From contig NZ_JAEMXM010000014.1 of assembly GCF_016482785.1 (NCBI RefSeq), forward strand, positions 1-64,000: a stretch of 64,000 nucleotides of DNA. Direction: 5' to 3'. Shown in pieces: positions 20,581 through 29,556 of the stretch (position 1 is its first letter; the number at the start of each line of letters is the position of its first letter). Under the pieces are notes generated by a model. The model was not told the origin of the DNA and did not search any database. It saw only the letters and a program-made list of their open reading frames with translations. The translations under genes were made by a program, and so were the position numbers. Source of the DNA: Paenibacillus alkalitolerans. GTDB taxonomy: Bacteria > Bacillota > Bacilli > Paenibacillales > YIM-B00363.

Positions 20581-21492
20581 ATGCAATTGTCCACGGACTC
20601 CGATTCCTTATTGGTGTTTGAAGCGCTCGCAAGCGAAGTCCGCCTGCGGATTATTGACCTTCTGCACCATGGAGAGAAAAGTATTAAGGCTTTGGCGGAA
20701 GCGCTCAGCCTGAGCAGCGCTATTGTCAGCGTCCACGTCGGCAAGCTGCAAAAGGCGGGTATTATCAGCTGCAGAAACAAGCGAATCCGGGGCGGAACGT
20801 ACAAATTTTGCTCGCTTGCCACCCATCACTTGCAAATTAATCTATCACCGGACAGCAACCGATCATCCCGGAAGCTGGTCGAAATCTCCATACCGGTAGG
20901 GCATTACACGGATGTTCAAGCGATCCCTACATGCGGACTTGCATCAGTGGAGAAATTGATCGGACAATACGATGACCCCAGGTTTTTTATGGATCCGGAA
21001 CGCGTTCAGGCCGGAATCTTATGGTTCTACAAAGGATATGTGGAATATAAGGTGCCGAATTACCTGTTTCGGAACCAAAGGCTGAATGAGGTCGAAATTT
21101 CTATGGAAATTGGCTCCGAAGCACCAAAAATTCATGAGCAGTGGCCTTCCGACATCCGGTTTTATATGAACAGCACTTATCTGGGGAAGTGGACAAGTCC
21201 GGGAGACTTCGGGCGGAGAAAGGGGAGGCTGACACCGGAATGGTGGTCGCCGGACGTGAATCAATACGGACTATTAAAGGTACTGAGATTAAATGCAAAC
21301 GGAACATTTATCGACGGACAGCGGATATCGGATTTAAAAATTCACGATCTGGATTGGAATGCCGATTCGTGGACTTTCCGGTTGACAGCCGAAGATACGG
21401 GACGCGGGCGCGGGGGGCTTACATTGTTTGGAAGAGGTTTTGGAAATTATGACCAGGATCTCTTGTTCAGGGTTTATTATGATTCGCATTAG
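20581..21492 (+). CDS. ArsR-type winged-helix regulator with C-terminal beta-rich sensor domain
   Basis: Residues 1-85 form an ArsR-like winged helix (EALASEVRLRIIDLLHHGEK, then SIKALAEALSLSSAIVSVHV and LQKAGII). The remaining 215 residues are rich in aromatic residues and predicted strands (VGHYTDVQAIPTCGLAS, WSPDVNQYGLLKVLRLN). The metal-binding cysteines of classical ArsR sensors are not in the winged helix, so metal sensing is unlikely. Divergent placement from abfA suggests it senses arabinose or an arabino-oligosaccharide and controls abfA. A perfect AGGAGGG site precedes the ATG. I cannot name the C-terminal domain from memory. Confidence 0.8.
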   Translation: MQLSTDSDSLLVFEALASEVRLRIIDLLHHGEKSIKALAEALSLSSAIVSVHVGKLQKAGIISCRNKRIRGGTYKFCSLATHHLQINLSPDSNRSSRKLVEISIPVGHYTDVQAIPTCGLASVEKLIGQYDDPRFFMDPERVQAGILWFYKGYVEYKVPNYLFRNQRLNEVEISMEIGSEAPKIHEQWPSDIRFYMNSTYLGKWTSPGDFGRRKGRLTPEWWSPDVNQYGLLKVLRLNANGTFIDGQRISDLKIHDLDWNADSWTFRLTAEDTGRGRGGLTLFGRGFGNYDQDLLFRVYYDSH

Positions 21493-21602
21493 AGCGGTTT
21501 GACGGGCAATATTCGGCAATGGAGTGTCAGTTATGGAGGAATTTATTGCGTTGCTTCAGAGGGAATTGAACCGCAGCGCAATTATCGAAGCAAGCATATG
21601 TG

Positions 21603-21630
21603 AACCACTCGATGTATGAGTGGTTTTTTT
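21603..21630 (+). terminator. Intrinsic terminator after ArsR-like regulator
   Basis: AACCACTC (21603-21610) pairs with GAGTGGTT (21618-21625) across a seven-base loop, followed by a run of T. The 110 bases between the regulator stop and this hairpin hold a 28-codon frame that I do not think is a gene. Confidence 0.8.
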
Positions 21631-21766
21631 ATGCGAAAAAACACGTATGCAGATTGGAATTTTTTTGAGGCAGGTGCTGACCGAACTGGAAAGCACGCAT
21701 ATCGAACCTTATTCAAAAGGCGGTTAACAAATAATATTACGGGAAGAGGGGAGCGAAAGCTGCCCT

Positions 21767-22669
21767 TTATTCATTGTCCGAGCGATGAGACATCCGGTAA
21801 GCGCCTGCGGAAACCCGGTAACGCTTTTTGAACGACTGGCAGAAATGTTCGAATGCGGAATAACCGACGCTCTTCGCAATATCGTTTACAGGCATCGATG
21901 TCGTCTTCAACAAATGCGCTGCGGCGTGTAACCTCGCTTCGGTCCTCTTTTGCGTAAAAGTGAGGCCGTATTCGTTCTTCAGCGTTCTTTCCGTCTGTCT
22001 TTTGCTTAACCCAAGAAGATCCGCAAGCATCTGCAACGTAATGGAACGATAGTTGTACAAGAAACTTTGATCTATAAGCACTAATCGGTTATCATCCAAC
22101 GTTTTGCCGCGGATTTTGCTCATGGAGGGGCGATTGTTCGTATAGTTCCGGACGAGCTTGATGACGATTTGCTCAATGATGTTTTTGACGACGATGGAAT
22201 AACCGATAAACCGGTTGCTTGTTTCATCGGATAATTGCTCGAAAGCCGACAACATATTCTGCGTGTCTTGGCCAATCCAAAATGATGTTCCCGAAAGCAG
22301 TTTGCCGATTGCGTCAAGCTCTTGCTCGTCATCCGTTTGGCCGGAGTATGCCCGTGCTGCGCCCGGAACAACTTCAAAACAGATGCAGTATTCGAACATG
22401 GGATCGTCGGAAGACGCTAACTGTTCATGCGCAACGCCCGGTCCGGTCATGAATAATGTGCCCGGTGAAATCGGATATGCATGACCGTTTGCAATAAGGG
22501 TTCCGTATCCGCTCGGGATCAGATGCAGTTCGTAGCTCTTATTGCTATGGCTGTGCATGTGCATGGGGTTGAAAAAATAACCGCAACACACATAAAGTAC
22601 ATGCAGCGTGTAATTGCCGAAGCTTATTTTTACGTTCATGTTGTCAAGATGAATAGAAGGGTATTTCAT
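21767..22669 (-). CDS. AraC family transcriptional regulator
   Basis: This 300-residue regulator has an N-terminal cupin with HMHSHSNKSYELHLI and the loop PGVAHEQ (residues about 35-90), and a C-terminal AraC domain (about 195-290) containing ITLQMLADLLGLSKRQTERTL and the second helix-turn-helix VGYSAFEHFCQSFKKRY. GAGGG precedes the ATG at a good distance. It is divergent from the GH95-like gene at 23005 and probably activates it. The intervening 335 bases contain an unexplained terminator-like hairpin. Confidence 0.87.
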   Translation of the reverse strand: MKYPSIHLDNMNVKISFGNYTLHVLYVCCGYFFNPMHMHSHSNKSYELHLIPSGYGTLIANGHAYPISPGTLFMTGPGVAHEQLASSDDPMFEYCICFEVVPGAARAYSGQTDDEQELDAIGKLLSGTSFWIGQDTQNMLSAFEQLSDETSNRFIGYSIVVKNIIEQIVIKLVRNYTNNRPSMSKIRGKTLDDNRLVLIDQSFLYNYRSITLQMLADLLGLSKRQTERTLKNEYGLTFTQKRTEARLHAAAHLLKTTSMPVNDIAKSVGYSAFEHFCQSFKKRYRVSAGAYRMSHRSDNE

Positions 22670-22747
22670 GCGTGATCCCTCATCTCCGGGATGGTGTGGG
22701 GGTATACTGTCTGTTTTGCTTCCTCCAAGTGAATCGTATCCTATGAC

Positions 22748-22845
22748 TATAATTAGGGCAAGTCCAAGATAAGGAAAGGGAGCATTCTCTTGCTCCGAAA
22801 GTTAGGCATAAGAACCCTCCTGGCGATACAGGAGGGTTTATTATT
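22748..22845 (+). promoter_or_regulatory. Promoter-like -10 and orphan terminator: small RNA or attenuator candidate
   Basis: A TATAAT at 22748-22753 is followed by a small GGAGCA/TGCTCC hairpin. A perfect terminator comes next: AACCCTCCTG at 22813-22822 against CAGGAGGGTT at 22829-22838, then TATTATT. No plus-strand gene ends here. The element is either a short RNA of about 80 bases or a leader attenuator for the GH95-like gene at 23005. A second TATAAT at 22940-22945 could serve the downstream gene. No convincing -35 box is seen for either. Confidence 0.4.
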
Positions 22846-23004
22846 GTAATCCGGTCGGTTGTACAACCACCTGCGTAATTGCGACATCTTTGAAGATTTT
22901 GTGTCGCGCTGAACGATTCATGAACCATCTCCGGCCCGATATAATTAGAGTCACAACGAGCGCCGTTCGGGATCTCATTTTATTCAGATTAGGAGTGTAC
23001 AAGT

Positions 23005-25734
23005 ATGACTAAAGCGCCGGAAACTGCACGAATGTACGAAAGAGGAAATTATTGCAGCACCTACACGGAGGTTCCAACCTCAAATCCCGGAAGAGCTTGG
23101 CGGGACGGCATGATTAGCGGAAATGGCGAAAACGGTTATATTACGTCGGGATCGCCTTACACGGATACTTTTATTTTTCAATATATGTGGTTTAACTTTC
23201 CGTCCCGAGATCCGAGAGTAATTCCGGAGGAATTGACCGGGCAGCTTGCCGATGCCAGATGGAATGTATTTAACTTGAACGATCAATGGAAGATCACCCA
23301 TGCGGACGGCAAAACAACAAGGAAAAGAACATTTCTTTACAGCTTCCATCCGGGACACCAGCTCAGGCTAAGCGCGACGAATACAGGAACCGTGTCCGAT
23401 TATGAAAGATGGACGAACTATGAAACGGCGGAAACCGGTGTGCGTTACACGGATGAATACGGCGAGTGGATCCGCACCTCGTTTACTTCCAGAGAGGACA
23501 ACGTTTCCATTACAAAGATCGTACAATCCGCCGCCGGCGCAAAGATCAACATGGTTATCTCCATTGATGACATTGCGAGCATGTACAAGGCGCGCAACGG
23601 TACGTCCGAGGTTGAGGCGCTCCAATATAAAAAGCTGGTCGATCCGAATGCCGAATATATCGCGCAGGCGGCGCATTACCCGTCCTATCCGGGCAGCGAG
23701 CTGAGCGACGGAGGATACGCAGGCCTGACACAGGTGATTGTCGTTAACGGAACCAAGAAGAGCGTGCTGCTTGCCGACTCGAACGAACCGATGAATGTCG
23801 GAACGGAACGGAATCCTGCGATTCAAGTGACCGGTGCCGACGCCGTATACTTGATCACGCAATCGAACCGGACATTCGATATGGGCAACATCGAAGATTT
23901 TGCCGGAATGACGCAATACGCCATAGTGGACGATCTGTTTAAGAACACAAATTCCATTGCGGAAAAATATAAGGATGCATTCGGCCATTTCGATTATGAC
24001 GCAGCCCTTGCGCCTCACGCCTTACATCATTCCGCGGAATTCAACGCCGTACGGTTTCAACTCAAAGGCGACGAGGAATTCAAGAACGCGGACAACGTGG
24101 CGTTAATCAACGCGCAGAGGGCATCCAAAACGAAAATCAATCATGCGTTTATGGAGCAGGTATACGATCAGGGACGCTACGCCTTGATATGCTGCAGCGG
24201 TTCAAGCGCGCCGCGCTTGTACGGGATGTGGACCGGAGAGTGGAATCCGGCCTGGCGTGGGATCTATACTCTTGACGCCAACGTGAATTTGCAGGTTTCC
24301 CCCATGAACACAGGCCATTTCACGCAAGCGCAGCTCGGGTATATTACATTCTTCTTGAGAAACGCGCCCGACTTCGAATACAATGCGCGAATGGCGTACG
24401 GGATGCACGATGCGCTGCAGGTGTCGGTAAACTCGGACATCGACCGCGCAATGCATGTGGAATATGACAATGACTATCCGTTCGAGTATTGGAATGCAGG
24501 GGCGAGCTGGTGTCTGCTTCCCATCTTCGAGTATTGGCAGTGCTACGGCAACCGGCAAATTCCGATCAACGACTACATGAGGATTGACGACCTGAAGCGG
24601 CTGCTCAGTGTAAGAGATGGCGGGCTGACGGATGAACAATTCCGGCAATTGACCGAGAAGGGATATTTGGATTTGGAGAAGGATATTTTGCTTCCGCTGC
24701 TTACAAAGCAGGCCAATTTCTGGGGGCAGATATGCACGCCGGAATACTATACGGACAGTAACGGCAATGCGTGCCATGAGAAAGGCAAAACAGCGCTGCT
24801 TCCGGGCGAGAAATATATGATTATTCCAACCTATTCGCCCGAAAACAATCCGATCGGTTACAACAGTACGATTACGGCAAATGCCACCATGGATGTTGCC
24901 GCGGCGCGGGACGGTCTGCATATGGTCATAGCTTTGGAGAAAGCAGTCAAGCGGGACGGATATGAAGACGCCGTCGCCAAATGGGAAGCGCTGCTTGCGA
25001 TGCTGCCGGATTATAAGGTTGATAAGGACGGCGCCTTGCGCGAATGGGCGATGAATGAATATACGGAAAACAACCACCACCGGCATTTGAGCCATCTGTA
25101 CCCGGCATGGCCCGCATATGAAACGCAGAACAATATGGAGCTGGTCAAAGCCGCAATTATCGCGGTAGAGAACAGAAATAAATACAATACGGGGGATTCG
25201 ACGGCGGGACACGGCTGGATGCACAAGGCGCTCGTTTGCGCAAGGTTGAAAGACGGCGACGGGGTTGTCTCTTCCCTTCTGCCGATGATGACGGAAGAAG
25301 GTTATTACGCTTCTTTAATGACGGACCATGATACAAACAGAAGATGCGACTGCTACTGCACGGATACATTATTCGGCACTGTGGGAGCGGTAAATGAAGC
25401 GTTGCTGTTTTCGAATACCGGAGAAATAGAGATTCTCCCGGCGCTGCCCTCCGAATGGAAAGCAGGATCCATCCAAGGACTGATGGCAAGGACCCGGGTG
25501 GAGGTTTCAGCGTTATCATGGGACCTGTCATCCGGCACAGTAAGCGTTACATTGAAATCTCTTGCCGATCATAATGAAATCATATTAAAAGCAGGCATTC
25601 CTTGGGCAAAAGCGACGGTTGACGGCCGCGAAGCAAAGGCGCTTGACGATGAATCCGGCAAGCATATTCCCTTGACGCTCAGTTCGGGTATAGACGTTAC
25701 GGTCGTATTTACATTGTCCGGCCTATCTGAATAA
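23005..25734 (+). CDS. GH95-like glycoside hydrolase (alpha-L-fucosidase/galactosidase type)
   Basis: This 909-residue protein has an N-terminal beta-sandwich (about 1-300), a helical linker, an (alpha/alpha)6 barrel (about 380-790) and a C-terminal beta domain. Barrel signatures resembling GH95 are LYGMWTGEWNPAWRGIYTLD, YWNAGASWCLLPIFEYW, NNHHRHLSHLYPAWPAYE and GHGWMHKALVCARLKDGD. The tail has the IEILPALPSEWKAGSIQGL block. There is no signal peptide, so it acts inside the cell on imported oligosaccharides carrying terminal L-fucose or L-galactose, as on xyloglucan side chains. AGGAG precedes the ATG. The beta-sandwich is diverged from well-known GH95 enzymes, so substrate assignment is tentative. 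Confidence 0.8.
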   Translation: MTKAPETARMYERGNYCSTYTEVPTSNPGRAWRDGMISGNGENGYITSGSPYTDTFIFQYMWFNFPSRDPRVIPEELTGQLADARWNVFNLNDQWKITHADGKTTRKRTFLYSFHPGHQLRLSATNTGTVSDYERWTNYETAETGVRYTDEYGEWIRTSFTSREDNVSITKIVQSAAGAKINMVISIDDIASMYKARNGTSEVEALQYKKLVDPNAEYIAQAAHYPSYPGSELSDGGYAGLTQVIVVNGTKKSVLLADSNEPMNVGTERNPAIQVTGADAVYLITQSNRTFDMGNIEDFAGMTQYAIVDDLFKNTNSIAEKYKDAFGHFDYDAALAPHALHHSAEFNAVRFQLKGDEEFKNADNVALINAQRASKTKINHAFMEQVYDQGRYALICCSGSSAPRLYGMWTGEWNPAWRGIYTLDANVNLQVSPMNTGHFTQAQLGYITFFLRNAPDFEYNARMAYGMHDALQVSVNSDIDRAMHVEYDNDYPFEYWNAGASWCLLPIFEYWQCYGNRQIPINDYMRIDDLKRLLSVRDGGLTDEQFRQLTEKGYLDLEKDILLPLLTKQANFWGQICTPEYYTDSNGNACHEKGKTALLPGEKYMIIPTYSPENNPIGYNSTITANATMDVAAARDGLHMVIALEKAVKRDGYEDAVAKWEALLAMLPDYKVDKDGALREWAMNEYTENNHHRHLSHLYPAWPAYETQNNMELVKAAIIAVENRNKYNTGDSTAGHGWMHKALVCARLKDGDGVVSSLLPMMTEEGYYASLMTDHDTNRRCDCYCTDTLFGTVGAVNEALLFSNTGEIEILPALPSEWKAGSIQGLMARTRVEVSALSWDLSSGTVSVTLKSLADHNEIILKAGIPWAKATVDGREAKALDDESGKHIPLTLSSGIDVTVVFTLSGLSE

Positions 25735-25738
25735 ATCA

Positions 25739-25786
25739 AACGGCGAACGTTGTCCTGAAATACGGGGGCTTGCGTTCGCTGTTTTT
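25739..25786 (+). terminator. Intrinsic terminator after GH95-like gene
   Basis: AACGGCGAACG (25739-25749) pairs with CGTTCGCTGTT (25773-25783) with one G-U pair across a long loop, followed by a run of T. Confidence 0.75.
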
Positions 25787-25853
25787 ATCATTGTGCGCAA
25801 GCGGCTAACTTGAAATCTTGAAAAAGGACACAAGTTTATAAAAAATGAACCGT

Positions 25854-25882
25854 TTTCATGCGTTCCGCAGTGCCTCTATAAT
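25854..25882 (+). promoter_or_regulatory. Probable promoter of importer operon II
   Basis: A -10 box TATAAT lies at 25877-25882 with TTTTCA (25854-25859) 17 bases upstream as a weak -35. The -35 is embedded in a near-palindrome TGAACCGTTTTCA that could be an operator; it is one base too short to fit the cre consensus. Confidence 0.5.
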
Positions 25883-25935
25883 TTACTCAAGACAGCGCTT
25901 TCACAGGGGGGATCGTTATTCGGACAAACATTACT

Positions 25936-26859
25936 ATGAAGCAATTTCAAAAGCAGCTGCCTTTCCATGCGTTCGTCGGACTCGGCATTGTGTTTCTGAT
26001 CGTGTTCAGTTACATCCCGATGTTCGGGATCGTGATCGCCTTCAAAAACTACAAGATCACGATGGGGATTGAAGGGATATTTACTAGTTCCTGGGCGGGA
26101 TTGACCCACTTCAAAGAATTGATCAACGATTACAATTTTCCGAATCTGGTGCGAAACACTGTTATTCTCAGCATTTTAAAAGTCGTGTTCTCTTATCCGG
26201 TTCCGATCTTGTTCGCCATCTTGCTGAGCGAAGTCCGGAATCTCGTGTTCAAACGTTTCGTTCAGACGGTCAGTTATTTGCCGCATTTTGTCTCGTGGGT
26301 TGTCGTTACCGGCATTGCGTACGCCTTTTTCTCGTCGGGCTACGGCATATTCAACGATCTGCTGCTCTCGCTGGGCATCCGGGAAAAACCGTTGGACGTG
26401 CTGACGGATCCGGATTCTTTCTATGGCTTGGCTGTAGCATCCGCGATATGGAAAGAGGCGGGGTGGTGGACGATCATCTTCCTCGCGGCGCTCGCCGGAA
26501 TCGATCCTTCGCTCTATGAAGCGGCCGAGATCGATGGAGCCGGCAGACTGAAACGCATCTTGCACATTACGCTCCCGGGATTAAAGAGCGCCTGCGTCGT
26601 CGTCCTGATCTTATCCATCGGCAGCATGCTTGGCGGCGGGCTCGTCGGATCGAACTTCGAGCAGTCGATGCTGCTCGGCAATGCGCTTAACAGCGATAAA
26701 TCGCAGATTATTCAAACGTATGCGTTCAACATCGGGCTGGCGCAGGGCAGATTTTCGTTCGCCACCGCCATCGATCTCATGCAATCGGTTATCTCTCTTA
26801 TTTTGATACTTTCGAGCAACTACATCGCCAAACGGGTGACGGGCAGCGGATTGTTCTAG
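25936..26859 (+). CDS. Sugar ABC transporter permease, LplB type
   Basis: This 307-residue inner-membrane protein has hydrophobic segments typical of CUT1 permeases, the YIPMFGIVIAFKNYK block near residue 30, and the EAA loop EAAEIDGAGRLKRI near residue 195. It would pair with the permease encoded next to form the channel of an oligosaccharide importer. The ribosome site GGGGGG (25906-25911) lies 25 bases before the ATG. The only codon at proper distance is an in-frame ATT at 25918, so initiation at a non-standard ATT is possible. No ATPase gene is in the operon; a shared MsmX-type ATPase is expected elsewhere. Confidence 0.88.
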   Translation: MKQFQKQLPFHAFVGLGIVFLIVFSYIPMFGIVIAFKNYKITMGIEGIFTSSWAGLTHFKELINDYNFPNLVRNTVILSILKVVFSYPVPILFAILLSEVRNLVFKRFVQTVSYLPHFVSWVVVTGIAYAFFSSGYGIFNDLLLSLGIREKPLDVLTDPDSFYGLAVASAIWKEAGWWTIIFLAALAGIDPSLYEAAEIDGAGRLKRILHITLPGLKSACVVVLILSIGSMLGGGLVGSNFEQSMLLGNALNSDKSQIIQTYAFNIGLAQGRFSFATAIDLMQSVISLILILSSNYIAKRVTGSGLF

Positions 26860-26896
26860 CTCGTTGCGTATTACAATTCGAAATGCAGGTGAACCT

Positions 26897-27781
26897 ATGA
26901 ACCGCAAAAGAAGAACATTGGAAGATTGGTGTCTCGACGTTATTATTGCGATCGTGCTGATCATCGTCGTAGCGGTCACCCTTTATCCGTTCTATTACAT
27001 CCTTATCATAACTTTCAATTCCGGCGCCGATACGAGTCTCGGCGGCATGTACTTATGGCCCCGGCAGTTTACGTTCGCAAATTACATTCATTTCCTGGAG
27101 GATCCGAAATGGATTCAGGCTTTATGGATGTCTATGGTAAGGACCGTCACGGGAACGGCGCTCGGCGTGTTGTTTACCTCCATCGTTGCGTACGGTCTCG
27201 CCAAACGCGACTTGATGTTCAGAAAAACCTATTTCTTTATCATTATCGTCTCCATGTATTTCTCGGGCGGTCTCATCGCTTACTATATCGTGCTGAAAAG
27301 CTTGGGGCTCATTAATACGTTCGGAGTTTATGTCATTCCGGGCATGCTGAATTTATTCTTCTTGATCATCGCCGTCACCTTTTTCCAGGAAATTCCCGAA
27401 GAGCTCGGAGAGTCGGCCAGAATGGACGGCGCAAGCGAGCTTCGCATCTTCGCGAACATCATACTCCCGGTATCCATGCCTCTGATGGCCACCATGAGCT
27501 TGTTCACGGGATCGGGGCATTGGAATGCCTGGCTCGACTCGGCATATTTCGTTCAGGAAGAAAATTTGAGAACGCTCACCTACCGGATGATGCAGGTCAT
27601 CAATCAATCGATGGTGCCTGTCAGCGATGTGCAGGCGGCTTCGATGTCCCAAGCGAGAGTGACGCCGTTCTCGATGCAGGCGACCGCCATGGTCGTGTCT
27701 ATCGTGCCGATCCTGGGCGTGTATCCGTTTCTGCAGAAATACTTCGTATCGGGAATGATGCTCGGTTCGGTGAAAGGTTGA
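26897..27781 (+). CDS. Sugar ABC transporter permease, LplC/YtcP type
   Basis: The permease of about 294 residues has the usual features: an N-terminal membrane segment, the loop FNSGADTSLGGMYLWPRQFT, the EAA loop ESARMDGASELRIF near residue 172 and the conserved C-terminal YPFLQKYFVSGMMLGSVKG. The ATG at 26897 follows CAGGTG; an upstream in-frame TTG at 26864 lacks a ribosome site. It lies 37 bases after the LplB-type gene and forms the second half of the translocation channel. Confidence 0.88.
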   Translation: MNRKRRTLEDWCLDVIIAIVLIIVVAVTLYPFYYILIITFNSGADTSLGGMYLWPRQFTFANYIHFLEDPKWIQALWMSMVRTVTGTALGVLFTSIVAYGLAKRDLMFRKTYFFIIIVSMYFSGGLIAYYIVLKSLGLINTFGVYVIPGMLNLFFLIIAVTFFQEIPEELGESARMDGASELRIFANIILPVSMPLMATMSLFTGSGHWNAWLDSAYFVQEENLRTLTYRMMQVINQSMVPVSDVQAASMSQARVTPFSMQATAMVVSIVPILGVYPFLQKYFVSGMMLGSVKG

Positions 27782-27865
27782 GATCACGGGGATTTTAAAG
27801 CTATCTTGATTTGGGCCCGAATGAAGATGCTTTAAAATAAATAAAACAACAGGGGGATGAACAAG

Positions 27866-29440
27866 GTGAAACGATACAGATTGGCGGCGCTGTTGGCTGC
27901 TGTGTTGTTGATGCTAAGCAGTATGCTGGCGGCTTGCAGTAACGGTGCGGGGGGAAACGGAAGCCCGGCGGGGAACGATTCGGAGCAGTCGGCCGGCAAT
28001 TCCGGAGGCGGGGAGGCCGCTCCCGGCGGCGAACCGGTAGAGCTTTCGATGTTCGTCGACGCTACATGGTATCCTTTCCAAGAGTGGGCCGGCGAAATAC
28101 CGGAGCTCATAACGAAGGCCACTGGAGTCAGGCCCAAAGTAACCGTCGCTACAGACGACAAGCAGTTGGCATTGATGGTGTCGTCAGGCGATCTGCCCGA
28201 TATTGTCGTTTCCTTTAACTTCAAGCTGATGTCGGACGGCAATGTAAGCCTGCCTTATAATGAAATTTTCCCGAAGTACGCGCCGGAAGTGAAGTTCGAT
28301 CCCGTCAAAGAATTCGTCAATACGGTGAGCGACGGCAATTACTACGCGATCCGCAACGATTTCTCGACCGAGGCTGAATGGAAGGCGAATCCGTATGCGC
28401 ACATGATGGTGCCGGGACTTTCGATGCGCAAAGACATCCTGGAGGAGTTGGGCAATCCGGAAATCAAATCGCTCTCCGACCTGGATAGGGTGTTTGCGCA
28501 GGTGAAGGAAAAGCACCCAGAGATGACACCGCTTATTTTGAATCCCAACTGGCAGCGACCTTATTTTGATGTCCAATTCGGTGCGCAGGGCGGTTTTGTC
28601 GATCAGAATGGTAAAATTGTCTATTATCTGAGAACGCCAGAAATCGAAAAATCGATAATGTATATGAACAGCTTATACCGTAACGGCTATATCACATCCG
28701 AGAATTATGCGTACAAAAACGAGACGGAAACGGCGCAAATGATGCTTGCCGGCAAAGGTTTTGCTTACACGTGGACGTACTCGGGGGCCGATCGATTAAA
28801 CGCAGATGCCAAAGGAGCCTATCAATTCGTTCAACTTGCTGAACCTCTGGGGCCTGATGCGTCGATTACGAGTACTGGAACAGGTGGTCTCGGCGTGTAC
28901 GTGACGAAGAACAACAAGAACGTGGAGGCAACCGTCAAATTCCTGAAGTACATGTTCTCGGAAGAAGGCTGGAGACTTGGCCAATGGGGCGTGGAAGGAA
29001 AAGACTGGACTTGGAACCCGAAAGGCTATCCGGAATTCACGTACGATCCTGCGGATTTGGAAACGATCAAGAAGAAAGGCGTCTATTGGTGGGGCGTGCC
29101 TTGGGAGACCGGGGTCGGCATGGCGCTGTCTTCCTACAAGCCGGGATCGGAGACGACGCGTCAAGGGGAGCAGTATTCGAAGATCATCGAGTATAATCCG
29201 GCAATCGGTTTGCTGAATCCGGAAACCGATTCCCAGGAGCAGATTATCAAAACCAATATCGATAATATGGTAAAAACCGAGATCGTCAAAGCATATTTGG
29301 CTGAAACGCCGGAAGAAGCGAACAAAGTGTACGATGAAATACTGCAAAAAGCCGAAAAAATCGGCATGGCCAAACTTGAAGCATGGGCAAATTCCCAATA
29401 CGGACCGTTGAAGGAAAAATATGAGGCTTTGACGAAATAA
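27866..29440 (+). CDS. Extracellular solute-binding lipoprotein of importer II
   Basis: The lipoprotein signal peptide has lipobox LAAC with Cys24, then a Gly/Ser/Asn-rich linker and a body of about 490 residues resembling LplA-type family 1 binding proteins. The GTG at 27866 is chosen because AGGGGG sits about ten bases upstream; the ATG at 27857 is too close to it. Position after the two permeases completes importer II. The ligand is unknown, but flanking GH95 and kinase genes point to plant oligosaccharide uptake. Confidence 0.87.
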   Translation: MKRYRLAALLAAVLLMLSSMLAACSNGAGGNGSPAGNDSEQSAGNSGGGEAAPGGEPVELSMFVDATWYPFQEWAGEIPELITKATGVRPKVTVATDDKQLALMVSSGDLPDIVVSFNFKLMSDGNVSLPYNEIFPKYAPEVKFDPVKEFVNTVSDGNYYAIRNDFSTEAEWKANPYAHMMVPGLSMRKDILEELGNPEIKSLSDLDRVFAQVKEKHPEMTPLILNPNWQRPYFDVQFGAQGGFVDQNGKIVYYLRTPEIEKSIMYMNSLYRNGYITSENYAYKNETETAQMMLAGKGFAYTWTYSGADRLNADAKGAYQFVQLAEPLGPDASITSTGTGGLGVYVTKNNKNVEATVKFLKYMFSEEGWRLGQWGVEGKDWTWNPKGYPEFTYDPADLETIKKKGVYWWGVPWETGVGMALSSYKPGSETTRQGEQYSKIIEYNPAIGLLNPETDSQEQIIKTNIDNMVKTEIVKAYLAETPEEANKVYDEILQKAEKIGMAKLEAWANSQYGPLKEKYEALTK

Positions 29441-29465
29441 GCGGATCCCGCGTATAATTTTAACC

Positions 29466-29507
29466 ATACGGAATATAAGGCCTTTGCCGGGACCTTATAT
29501 TCCGTAT
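29466..29507 (+). terminator. Long perfect hairpin between binding protein and kinase genes
   Basis: ATACGGAATATAAGG (29466-29480) is perfectly complementary to CCTTATATTCCGTAT (29493-29507). No T-run follows, so it may act as a transcript-stabilising or partial-termination hairpin that sets a high binding-protein to kinase ratio. Confidence 0.55.
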
Positions 29508-29556
29508 TCCATATTCGGGGCTAAGACATTATTACGAAATCGGAGAACATGGTGAA

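Noticed and set aside
21533-21619. 28-codon frame MEEFIALLQRELNRSAIIEA followed by more open frame after a TGA
   Set aside because: No ribosome site at good distance, no family resemblance, and the stop lies inside the terminator of the ArsR-like gene.
24202-25224. 340-codon minus-strand open frame
   Set aside because: Antisense to the GH95-like gene in a GC-rich stretch; no domain, no ribosome site.
25847-25859. TGAACCGTTTTCA as a cre site before importer II
   Set aside because: It is one base shorter than the cre consensus; kept only as a possible operator.
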